Below, in pieces: positions 1 through 4,955 of a stretch of DNA of 5,320 bases. The position numbers and the translations under genes are program-made. The notes below the pieces were generated by a model that saw only the letters and a program-made list of their open reading frames with translations, made no database searches and was not told where the DNA came from. Numbering within the stretch: position 1 is the stretch's first letter; the number at the start of each line of letters is the position of its first letter. Source of the DNA: Dehalococcoidales bacterium (GTDB taxonomy: Bacteria > Chloroflexota > Dehalococcoidia > Dehalococcoidales > UBA3254); assembly GCA_028718465.1 (NCBI GenBank), contig JAQULX010000231.1, positions 1 through 5,320 on the forward strand, in the 5' to 3' direction.

Positions 1-2
1 AT

Positions 3-89
3 CATGCAGCCAGGGAGCAGCTAAGTATACTGGATGATAAAATCCTGAGGGAAGAGGAAAGGCTAAAGAGGATAAAACAGGACTCATAG
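3..89 (+). CDS. C-terminal tail of an upstream gene cut by the window edge
   Basis: The third forward frame is open from the left edge to a TAG at 87-89, giving 28 residues of a protein whose body lies outside the window. The tail is rich in Glu, Lys and Arg with regularly spaced Leu and Ile (for example ILREEERLKRIKQDS), so it probably ends in a charged amphipathic helix or short coiled coil. The other two forward frames close within the first 36 bases. The stop is 17 bp before the cupin start on the same strand, which suggests one transcript. Too little is present to name a family, and a chance open frame cannot be fully excluded over 29 codons. Confidence 0.5.
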   Translation, partial: HAAREQLSILDDKILREEERLKRIKQDS

Positions 90-106
90 TACAGGAGTGT
101 AAAGGA

Positions 107-577
107 ATGGCTGAGACGAAATACGGGCGTTATATTCTCCGGGATGCTGCCGCTGTGCCGGTAATGAAAACGCGAACACATACTCCATCGGTGAGCGGCA
201 GGGAAGAACGCTGGCCGGGCATTACCGGAATGGGCTGTAATTTTGCCATCAACAGCATTATCGAACCCTACCTCCTGCCGGACCCACCGCATAAACATGA
301 GTCCGATGAGTACCTGCTCTTTATCGGAGGCAATCCGCTGAATATGGGAGAATTCGATGCCGAAATCGACATAGCGCTGGGCGAAGAGTGGGAGGTGCAT
401 ACTATCACTTCAACTTCTGTTATTTATATTCCCGCGGGATTGCAGCATGCCCCCATCAACGTGAAGAGAGTCGGTAAGCCCTTCCTTTTTGGGCATATTC
501 TGTTGTCTGCCCGGTATGCCAATAACAGCCTGGGAAATCTCTACACTCATGACAATGATAAAAAAACTACGGAATAA
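107..577 (+). CDS. Small single-domain cupin protein, metal site intact
   Basis: This gene encodes 156 residues, a usual size for a one-domain cupin. Cupin motif 1 is at about 62-75: His62-x-His64, then Glu68, ending in FIGG. Motif 2 is at about 109-118: PAG, then His114 and Asn118. The three His and one Glu that bind a divalent metal in active cupins are therefore all present. The family includes dioxygenases, isomerases and sugar- or ligand-binding proteins, and nothing here fixes the substrate. There is no signal peptide or membrane segment, so the protein is probably cytoplasmic. The ATG at 107 has an AGGAG at 93-97, nine bases upstream. It follows the partial upstream gene by 17 bp and so may be the last gene of an operon that converges on the methyltransferase unit. 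The cupin fold call is firm; the function is unknown. Confidence 0.88.
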   Translation: MAETKYGRYILRDAAAVPVMKTRTHTPSVSGREERWPGITGMGCNFAINSIIEPYLLPDPPHKHESDEYLLFIGGNPLNMGEFDAEIDIALGEEWEVHTITSTSVIYIPAGLQHAPINVKRVGKPFLFGHILLSARYANNSLGNLYTHDNDKKTTE

Positions 578-601
578 GGCAGAGCCTGTCGGAATAAATG
601 G

Positions 602-615
602 TCCCACTGGTGGGA
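602..615. terminator. Short GC-rich hairpin between convergent genes, possible weak terminator
   Basis: TCCCAC and GTGGGA form a perfect six-base inverted repeat around a two-base centre, best read as a five-pair stem with a CTGG loop. It lies 24 bp after the cupin stop and 25 bp beyond the methyltransferase stop on the other strand, where a shared bidirectional terminator would be expected. Neither side has a clear run of T, so intrinsic termination would be weak. The placement is the main argument. Confidence 0.3.
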
Positions 616-640
616 ACTTAAGGCTGTTGGTCCTGCCGGA

Positions 641-1348
641 TTAAAGCAATTCCAGCATTGCTGAATTCAGGGGAGCTTCACCGAATACCGATAATCTCTT
701 TATCCTGCTTCTGTAGGACGAGCAGAACTCATCAATCGCTCTTTTTATTCCAATCGAATCGTAATCGTGGACTATAATTATTTCCTTTCCAGTAGCAACC
801 GATTGAAGCTGGTTGAGCAGGTCGCTGGTGACACTATACAGATCGACGTCCAAGAAAGCAACGCTGAATCCACCATCTTTAATCTTTGGAAGCAGCGTAT
901 TCCGGGCATCCCCAACTGTTAAATCCACAATTTGCCTTAGCCGGCAATTTTTAAGATTTCTCTCGAACATTTCCCTGTCCGATAATAATATTTTGGGATT
1001 AAACATTGAATCCATTTCAGGATCGAGTTCCTTCAATCCCTGAAACCACTCAAAGGTAAGAACTTTTCTCCCTGTTTTTTGGCTGGCAGCAGACAGGAAT
1101 ATAGTAGACTTGCCATGGAATGAGCCTACTTCTACAACATTCAGTGATGGATGATCAGTATTTAAAACGGTTTTATAGAGGGCAATACCGGTTGTCCAAT
1201 CCAGATAACCCTCTATTCTTCGAGTCATGGAATATAAATTCCAGTGTCTTAGAATATCGGGAATAATTTTGACAGATGTAATAGGGTGTTTTAATGCATA
1301 CAGCAAATCCCTTGCATAAGCTTCTGTATTTCCGTTTTTCTTAACCAT
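641..1348 (-). CDS. TylF/MycF-like class I SAM-dependent O-methyltransferase
   Basis: The protein has 235 residues. The SAM-binding glycine-rich motif I is at 71-82 (VVEVGSFHGKST), an acidic residue after strand 2 is in TFEWFQG (98-104), and GDA at 146-148 fits the next acidic position. The segment FLDVDLY (165-171), followed by HDYDS (194-198) and a RAIDEF block (203-208), matches the pattern of the TylF/MycF family. Those enzymes are Mg-dependent O-methyltransferases acting on sugar hydroxyls of macrolides, and relatives occur in surface-polysaccharide clusters. The ATG start has only a weak GTGAG at 1357-1361. It lies 28 bp behind the acyltransferase gene, so translation probably relies on co-transcription with it. 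A sugar or polyketide-like acceptor is inferred, and the substrate is not known. The first 65 residues are mostly helical and family-typical rather than a separate domain. Confidence 0.85.
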   Translation of the reverse strand: MVKKNGNTEAYARDLLYALKHPITSVKIIPDILRHWNLYSMTRRIEGYLDWTTGIALYKTVLNTDHPSLNVVEVGSFHGKSTIFLSAASQKTGRKVLTFEWFQGLKELDPEMDSMFNPKILLSDREMFERNLKNCRLRQIVDLTVGDARNTLLPKIKDGGFSVAFLDVDLYSVTSDLLNQLQSVATGKEIIIVHDYDSIGIKRAIDEFCSSYRSRIKRLSVFGEAPLNSAMLELL

Positions 1349-1376
1349 TGTTATTTCTCACTGCCGGGCGGACTTT

Positions 1377-2078
1377 CTAGTTATTTAATTCGTTGTCAAT
1401 CGTTTCTTTCCAAAATCTCCAGAACAGGATTTTTACCAAACGCCCGCGACCATATATCCTTGTACCAATTGATGTCGCCAATGATAGACCGGGTTTATTA
1501 ATAATATCCACGGTAGTCCGCACCGTAGTGATTCCCCTGGATTTTAAAAAGCTGTCTCGTCTACTCCAGGTATATATATGAAGCCCCTTTCCTCTATATT
1601 TAGGATTTACCCATGCCCCGCGAATAAATGCTTCATAATTGGAATAGTTTACCTTGAGAGGGATGGTTTTTATTCTATCCTGTGTATTCTGAGACAAAAT
1701 TACCCACATAATAGCTGCAAAATCACTTCCTGCAAATGTGCAGCAAGCTATTGCACCTTGCTCCAGCCATTTCGTGTAAGTTTTAAGACCATCATTAAAA
1801 GCTGTGGGGTATGTTCGGAATTTCAAGTTTTTCTTTTCCAGTTCATCTGCTTCCTGATTTGAAGAGACAACAATGAATTTCAAATCCTGGATATTTGCCT
1901 TCGGTTTGTCTACATTGAAATGAGAGTCCGCGTTGAGGTCGTATTTGAACAGATAGAACATATTACGCTCATAGATTGGGCTAATCAGATATAATACGCT
2001 TGCTTTCAATACACCCGGTAGTCCGTTCTCACATCGAATTTCATGGAATCGTGCCCGTAATATCTCTAGTCTGCTCAC
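1377..2078 (-). CDS. GNAT-family acyltransferase with an uncharacterised N-terminal part
   Basis: The protein has 233 residues. GNAT motif A, which binds the pyrophosphate of acyl-CoA, is at about 153-166: WVNPKYRGKGL carries the R-G-K-G-L loop. It is followed by a helix with WSRRDSFLKSRG and by a strand ending at Asn194-Lys-Pro-Gly, as expected for motif B. The usual GNAT strands precede it (about 105-130). Residues 1-75 lie before the recognisable fold; they contain an aromatic FYLFKYDL segment (41-48) and no obvious signal peptide. The start is GTG with GGGAG six bases upstream. The gene is first in a unit with the O-methyltransferase, so a role in acylating an amino sugar or another small acceptor is a reasonable inference. 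The acceptor cannot be read from the sequence. The C-terminal 20 residues are rich in Trp, Phe and Arg. Confidence 0.8.
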   Translation of the reverse strand: MSRLEILRARFHEIRCENGLPGVLKASVLYLISPIYERNMFYLFKYDLNADSHFNVDKPKANIQDLKFIVVSSNQEADELEKKNLKFRTYPTAFNDGLKTYTKWLEQGAIACCTFAGSDFAAIMWVILSQNTQDRIKTIPLKVNYSNYEAFIRGAWVNPKYRGKGLHIYTWSRRDSFLKSRGITTVRTTVDIINKPGLSLATSIGTRIYGRGRLVKILFWRFWKETIDNELNN

Positions 2079-2084
2079 CAGGTT

Positions 2085-2089
2085 CTCCC
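2085..2089 (-). promoter_or_regulatory. Ribosome binding site supporting the GTG start of the GNAT gene
   Basis: On the minus strand GGGAG lies six bases before the GTG at 2076-2078. This good match and spacing decides the non-ATG start. Confidence 0.7.
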
Positions 2090-2118
2090 GAGTAGGATAA
2101 TTTGATCAATAATCAATC

Positions 2119-2149
2119 TTGACAGTCCGGTTCTTTTATAATTTATACT
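2119..2149 (+). promoter_or_regulatory. Possible forward sigma70-type promoter with long spacing
   Basis: A perfect TTGACA at 2119-2124 is followed 19 bases later by TATACT at 2144-2149. An additional TATAAT at 2137-2142 is only 12 bases away, too close to pair with it. The spacing is suboptimal. It would transcribe rightwards into the spacer towards the zinc-ribbon gene. AT-rich DNA produces such matches by chance, so confidence is low. Confidence 0.22.
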
Positions 2150-2205
2150 GTACCTGAAACTGTTTCTGTGGAATTATAATTGTTCGCATAAAGCATACAC
2201 TAACG

Positions 2206-2223
2206 GCTTACCAATTGTTAAGC
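2206..2223. promoter_or_regulatory. 18-bp imperfect palindrome upstream of the GNAT gene, operator-like
   Basis: The sequence GCTTACCAATTGTTAAGC pairs with itself at eight of nine positions (one C/T mismatch). It lies 128 bp upstream of the GNAT start in the AT-rich region. Its size and symmetry suit a site for a dimeric regulator, but no regulator gene is in view and there is no second copy in the window. Confidence 0.22.
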
Positions 2224-2334
2224 ATAGTTTAGTTTTGTACTAGTCTAACACGCCTCCAGCCAGTATTTCAATACCATGTAACGCCCGGACCTATCACCAA
2301 ATAGTCCCGGATGAGTGTGTGAATTTTACATATT

Positions 2335-2346
2335 CCGAGTAGGATA
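2335..2346 (+). repeat. Second copy of a 12-bp direct repeat (first at 2088-2099)
   Basis: CCGAGTAGGATA occurs exactly at 2088-2099, overlapping the edge of the GNAT ribosome binding site, and again here, 247 bp away. Both copies flank the left half of the spacer. One chance 12-base match is roughly expected in a window this long, so the repeat is recorded as seen without a claim of function. Confidence 0.3.
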
Positions 2347-2382
2347 TCCGAGCCTAATCAGCCTCGAATAATGACGGGATTT

Positions 2383-2435
2383 AGTCAGGGCGATATCAAC
2401 AAACTACCCATTCTTTGATATGAGGTGGGGTGACT
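2383..2435. repeat. Nested inverted repeats that could fold as one long interrupted hairpin
   Basis: ATATCAA (2393-2399) pairs perfectly with TTGATAT (2415-2421) around a 15-base loop. Outside it, AGTCA (2383-2387) pairs with TGACT (2431-2435) across internal loops of five and nine bases. It sits directly before the palindromic repeat at 2438-2457. It could be the end of a degenerate repeat element or a structured transcript; each arm is short, so chance is possible. Confidence 0.3.
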
Positions 2436-2437
2436 GG

Positions 2438-2457
2438 ATACCAGCGGAAGCTGGTAT
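2438..2457. repeat. Short palindromic intergenic repeat (WIPAxAGM type)
   Basis: ATACCAGC and GCTGGTAT form a perfect eight-base inverted repeat around GGAA, a GNRA-type tetraloop if transcribed. The surrounding TGGATACCAGC...GCTGGTATGGACA resembles the dispersed palindromic repeats found between genes in many bacteria. These repeats often create false reading frames containing a peptide like WIPAxAGM; here the forward frame reads DWIPAEAGMD. Only one copy is in the window, so dispersal through the genome is inferred. Confidence 0.55.
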
Positions 2458-2500
2458 GGACAGGAGAGAAAGAAGACGCTATGGAAAGAAAAGACCAGGA

Positions 2501-2530
2501 TTGCATCTAAAGCCGGGGCCAGCGTATAAT
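2501..2530 (+). promoter_or_regulatory. Candidate sigma70-type promoter of the zinc-ribbon gene
   Basis: A perfect TATAAT at 2525-2530 is preceded, at 18 bases, by TTGCAT at 2501-2506, which keeps the important TTG of the -35 box. Transcription would begin near 2537, about 58 bases before the TTG start at 2595. This gives a short leader that begins with the hairpin at 2539-2563. Confidence 0.42.
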
Positions 2531-2538
2531 ATATTGTT

Positions 2539-2563
2539 GCTGATGCTAAAGCATAATATCAGC
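2539..2563 (+). promoter_or_regulatory. Hairpin in the predicted leader of the zinc-ribbon gene
   Basis: GCTGAT (2539-2544) pairs with ATCAGC (2558-2563); an alternative small stem TGC/GCA around TAAA lies inside it. It starts almost at the predicted transcript start and ends 16 bases before the Shine-Dalgarno. It might stabilise the 5' end of the mRNA. It does not match any riboswitch I recognise. Confidence 0.25.
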
Positions 2564-2579
2564 TTGATAAGTTCAAAAA

Positions 2580-2585
2580 GAGAGG
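2580..2585 (+). promoter_or_regulatory. Ribosome binding site that selects the TTG start at 2595
   Basis: GAGAGG lies nine bases before the TTG at 2595-2597. No ATG occurs in this frame between the preceding in-frame TAA (2568-2570) and the first cysteine pair. A GTG at 2619 is the only other candidate, and it has no purine-rich site before it. Confidence 0.5.
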
Positions 2586-2594
2586 AATATCTAC

Positions 2595-2759
2595 TTGGTC
2601 AATTTAGCTATCAAAAAAGTGTATTGTCCTAAATGCCAAAAGCTGGTCAGAGTGAAATCCCAGAAAAACGGGGATAAAATTCTGTTCTCCTGCATTATCT
2701 GTGACCATAATATATGGCAAAAAGGCGGATTTAACTGGAAATACAAAAAGGTCGAGTAG
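2595..2759 (+). CDS. 54-residue zinc-ribbon protein, TTG start
   Basis: The frame from TTG at 2595 to TAG at 2757-2759 encodes 54 residues. CPKC (11-14) and CIIC (33-36) are separated by 18 residues, the typical layout of a zinc ribbon in which four cysteines hold one zinc. The rest is basic and aromatic (KLVRVKSQKNGDK between the knuckles; WQKGGFNWKYKK after the second), suiting a nucleic-acid or protein contact surface. There is no signal peptide or membrane segment, so it is probably cytoplasmic. A Shine-Dalgarno at 2580-2585 and a candidate promoter at 2501-2530 support expression. It stands alone and converges on dxs with 55 bp between the stops. Such proteins include small regulators and components of larger complexes, and no specific function can be assigned. 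The alternative start GTG at 2619 would give 46 residues and keep both cysteine pairs. Confidence 0.68.
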   Translation: MVNLAIKKVYCPKCQKLVRVKSQKNGDKILFSCIICDHNIWQKGGFNWKYKKVE

Positions 2760-2796
2760 GAACCCCGGACATCGCAAAGCAAACTGATAATACCGT

Positions 2797-2812
2797 TAAT
2801 ATCTTAATATTA
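2797..2812. terminator. AT-only inverted repeat between convergent stops, doubtful terminator
   Basis: TAATAT and ATATTA form a perfect six-base inverted repeat around CTTA, placed between the zinc-ribbon stop and the dxs stop. The stem contains no G-C pair, so it would be too weak for standard intrinsic termination. Nothing better is visible in this 55-bp gap. Confidence 0.15.
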
Positions 2813-2814
2813 GC

Positions 2815-4725
2815 CTATCTGTGACAATCATCGCCTTTATACCGGGTAAGCGGAGATCCGGCCGCCAACTCCGGGAAAGACGACTTCACGCGGGCTACTA
2901 TGCCGGCTGGATCAAGTCCCAGTTTAGAGCGGACCATATCCTGGTCGCCGTGTTCGATAAAGCGGTCAGGTAACCCAATACACTCGACTCGCGCATCGAC
3001 CGATTTATTTTGTGCCAGCAGCGCAAGTACCGCGCTGCCAAAACCACCGGAGATTGTATTTTCTTCAATAGTGACTAACCTTCCGGTCTTCCTCGCCTGG
3101 TCGAGCACCACTGCCGAATCCAGGGGTTTGACAAAACGGGCGTTTATTACCGAGCAATCGATTCCATCCTCATAAAGAATCCTGGCAGCGTTTAAAGCCG
3201 TACCTGCGGCCGGTCCGACGGACAGGAACGAGAGATCGCGACCTTCCTGAATGACCTCAGCCTGACCGACCGGCAATAACCGGAGGTCCGGCTCCGGAGA
3301 TACGCCTTCGCCATATCCCCGGGGATAACGTACAGCCATCGGTCTGCCGGCTTTAACAGCAGTATACAGAAGATGCTGTAGTTCATTTTCATCTTTCGGA
3401 GCCGCTACAACCATATTGGGGATAGGACTCAGGTAAGACAGGTCGAAAGCTCCCTGATGAGTCGCTCCGTCTTCACCGACTATTCCAGCGCGGTCAATTG
3501 CGAAGACCACCGGCAAGCCCTGGAGGCAAATGTCATGGATTATTTGATCGTAACCTCTTTGCAGAAAAGTAGAATATACTGCCACGATAGGGATGAATCC
3601 CTGCGTGGCCAGCCCGGCCGCCAGAGTCACGGCGTGCTGCTCACAGATGCCGACGTCTATCACACGGTCAGGGAATTCAGATGCGGCCGCAGACAGGCCG
3701 GTCCCATCGATCATAGCCGCACTGACGGCAACCACCTTTTGGTTTTCAGTCATTAAACGCCTGACAGTACGGCCGAATACCTGGCTGTAAGTGGAGCTGC
3801 CGTTTTCCCCTGTGGATATGCGTGGAGATACGCCGTGGAACTTAACGGCATTTCCTTCTGCGGCGGCATAACCTTTGCCTTTAGTGGTCAAGACGTGTAT
3901 GATTACCGGCCCGGATTCAAAGTCGCGCGCTCTGATAAGCGCGGCTTCAATATCCCGAATGCTGTGCCCGTCCAGCGGCCCCAGATATATGAAACCCATC
4001 TCTTCCCAGAAAGCTGTAGGTAAAATGACCCGCTCAAGGCCTTTCTTAGCCTGTATGCTTAACTTCAGAGCGGACTCTCCCAGAGGCAAGCGGTCAAAAG
4101 CCCTTTTAACATGGATTTTGGCCGATTCATACCTCGAATCATTCCGGACCTGATTTAACACCCTGGATAGTGCCCCCAGTGTAGGAGAGATCGACATCCC
4201 ATTGTCATTCAAAACTACTATCAGTTTAGTGCCCTGGTGTCCGGCATGATTGATGGCCTCGAAAGCCATGCCTGTGCCAAGCGAACCGTCTCCTATTACA
4301 GATACTACCTGGTATTTAAATTTATTCAAATCACGGGCCAGTGCCATACCCAGAGCAGCCGAAATGGATGTACCGGCATGGCCGGTAGTGAAAGCGTCAT
4401 AACTGCTTTCTTGTCTGGAGGGAAACCCGGAAATGCCACCGTACTGGCGTATGGTGGAGAAGCTGTCCCTGCGCCCGGTAATCAGTTTATGAGCGTAGCT
4501 CTGGTGACCGACATCCCAGATAATTTTATCCTGCGGGCTATGAAAAATGCGGTGCAGGGCGATAGTCAACTCGATTGTGCCCAGACTGGATGCCAGGTGT
4601 CCGCCATTTAAAGAGATTGTTTTCACGATTTCGCGGCGAAGTTCTCCGGCCAATTTGTCCAGTTCAACATATGACAGAGATTTCAAGTCTTCTGGCGAAT
4701 TGATTTTATCCAGGATATCCGACAC
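2815..4725 (-). CDS. dxs: 1-deoxy-D-xylulose-5-phosphate synthase
   Basis: This enzyme condenses pyruvate with glyceraldehyde 3-phosphate, using thiamine diphosphate, to give DXP, the first step of the MEP isoprenoid pathway and a precursor for thiamine and pyridoxal synthesis. The 636 residues are full length for the family. The N-terminal thiamine-binding part has GGHLASSLG (41-49, catalytic His43) and WDVGHQSYAHK (70-80). The GDG...NDN thiamine/Mg motif runs from 145 to 175. The central pyrimidine-binding domain has the catalytic Glu362 in GICEQHAV, then DRAG (411-414) and GEDGATHQG (417-425, Asp419 and His423), and RYPRG (466-470). The C-terminal transketolase domain has TIEENTISGGFGSAV (552-566). 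The GTG start is the first possible one: the codon before it is an in-frame TAA. AAGGGAG lies five bases upstream. No other isoprenoid gene is in view. A weak minus-strand -10 (TAAAAT, 4765-4770) is the only promoter hint. Nothing essential is missing. Confidence 0.98.
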   Translation of the reverse strand: MSDILDKINSPEDLKSLSYVELDKLAGELRREIVKTISLNGGHLASSLGTIELTIALHRIFHSPQDKIIWDVGHQSYAHKLITGRRDSFSTIRQYGGISGFPSRQESSYDAFTTGHAGTSISAALGMALARDLNKFKYQVVSVIGDGSLGTGMAFEAINHAGHQGTKLIVVLNDNGMSISPTLGALSRVLNQVRNDSRYESAKIHVKRAFDRLPLGESALKLSIQAKKGLERVILPTAFWEEMGFIYLGPLDGHSIRDIEAALIRARDFESGPVIIHVLTTKGKGYAAAEGNAVKFHGVSPRISTGENGSSTYSQVFGRTVRRLMTENQKVVAVSAAMIDGTGLSAAASEFPDRVIDVGICEQHAVTLAAGLATQGFIPIVAVYSTFLQRGYDQIIHDICLQGLPVVFAIDRAGIVGEDGATHQGAFDLSYLSPIPNMVVAAPKDENELQHLLYTAVKAGRPMAVRYPRGYGEGVSPEPDLRLLPVGQAEVIQEGRDLSFLSVGPAAGTALNAARILYEDGIDCSVINARFVKPLDSAVVLDQARKTGRLVTIEENTISGGFGSAVLALLAQNKSVDARVECIGLPDRFIEHGDQDMVRSKLGLDPAGIVARVKSSFPELAAGSPLTRYKGDDCHR

Positions 4726-4730
4726 TTAAG

Positions 4731-4737
4731 CTCCCTT
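4731..4737 (-). promoter_or_regulatory. Ribosome binding site supporting the GTG start of dxs
   Basis: AAGGGAG on the minus strand lies five bases before the GTG at 4723-4725. Together with the in-frame TAA directly before that GTG, it fixes the start. Confidence 0.75.
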
Positions 4738-4808
4738 CAGGTCCGGCAAAGCTTTTATATTCCAATTTTAATACAGATTGATAAAATATTCTAATGACGA
4801 AAACGAAG

Positions 4809-4822
4809 GTTAGCTTTCTAAC
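4809..4822. repeat. Small hairpin in the divergent intergenic region
   Basis: GTTAG and CTAAC form a perfect five-base stem around CTTT. It lies between dxs and the anchored-protein gene and overlaps the expected -35 region of the forward promoter at 4815-4843. It could be an operator half-site pair or chance. Confidence 0.2.
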
Positions 4823-4843
4823 TGCGGTAATATTGAGTATAAT
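4815..4843 (+). promoter_or_regulatory. Candidate promoter of the membrane-anchored protein gene
   Basis: A perfect TATAAT at 4838-4843 has TTTCTA 17 bases upstream (4815-4820), a poor -35. Transcription would start near 4850, leaving a leader of about 105 bases before the ATG at 4956. TTGAG (4833-4837) and CTCAA (4847-4851) form an inverted repeat straddling the -10 box, which could be an operator. Confidence 0.33.
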
Positions 4844-4955
4844 AAGCTCAACCTGAGATAAACCGGAAATAACGTCAGGCAGGCCTTTTTAACGATGAGA
4901 CCTGTGTTGGTTCCGGCAGTTTAAAAAATAATATAAGGGGCTTAAATACAATACT

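Larger units (their letters stand above)
2079..2594. other. Long gene-poor spacer with dyads, a palindromic repeat and promoter-like sites
   Basis: No frame on either strand gives a protein with recognisable features over these 515 bases. The left half (2100-2280) is AT-rich and is the expected promoter region of the GNAT-methyltransferase unit. A minus-strand TATAAT at 2173-2178 is a possible -10, but no good -35 accompanies it. The right half (2380-2594) holds nested inverted repeats, a short palindromic repeat, a purine-rich stretch and the candidate promoter of the zinc-ribbon gene; these are listed separately. Confidence 0.6.

Noticed and set aside
2..400. Minus-strand open frame of 132 codons at the left end
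   Set aside because: It overlaps the cupin gene, which has both cupin motifs and a good ribosome binding site. The reverse frame has no recognisable features.
585..645. Imperfect 14-bp direct repeat (585-598 and 632-645, 12 of 14 matching)
   Set aside because: The second copy includes the methyltransferase stop codon, there are only two copies and the match is imperfect, so chance is the simpler explanation.
2156..2166. GAAACTGTTTC palindrome upstream of the GNAT gene
   Set aside because: Five-base arms in AT-rich DNA are expected by chance, and it lines up with no good promoter element.
2481..2510. Nine-codon frame starting with ATG after a purine-rich AGGAG, a possible leader peptide
   Set aside because: It lies upstream of the better promoter at 2501-2530, has no run of one regulatory amino acid and no attenuator structure after it.
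2420..2632. Forward open frame of 70 codons overlapping the zinc-ribbon start
   Set aside because: It begins inside the palindromic repeat region, contains the repeat-derived DWIPAEAGMD peptide, lacks any domain and overlaps a better supported gene and its promoter.
2591..2782. Minus-strand open frame of 63 codons
   Set aside because: It is the antisense of the zinc-ribbon gene, where the forward frame has the paired CxxC motifs.
4237..4611. Forward open frame of 124 codons inside dxs
   Set aside because: It is antisense to the conserved N-terminal part of DXP synthase, with no motif of its own; the other forward frames within dxs fail for the same reason.
4908..4920. GGTTCCGG, reminiscent of a tRNA T-arm
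   Set aside because: No matching acceptor, D or anticodon stems are found around it.
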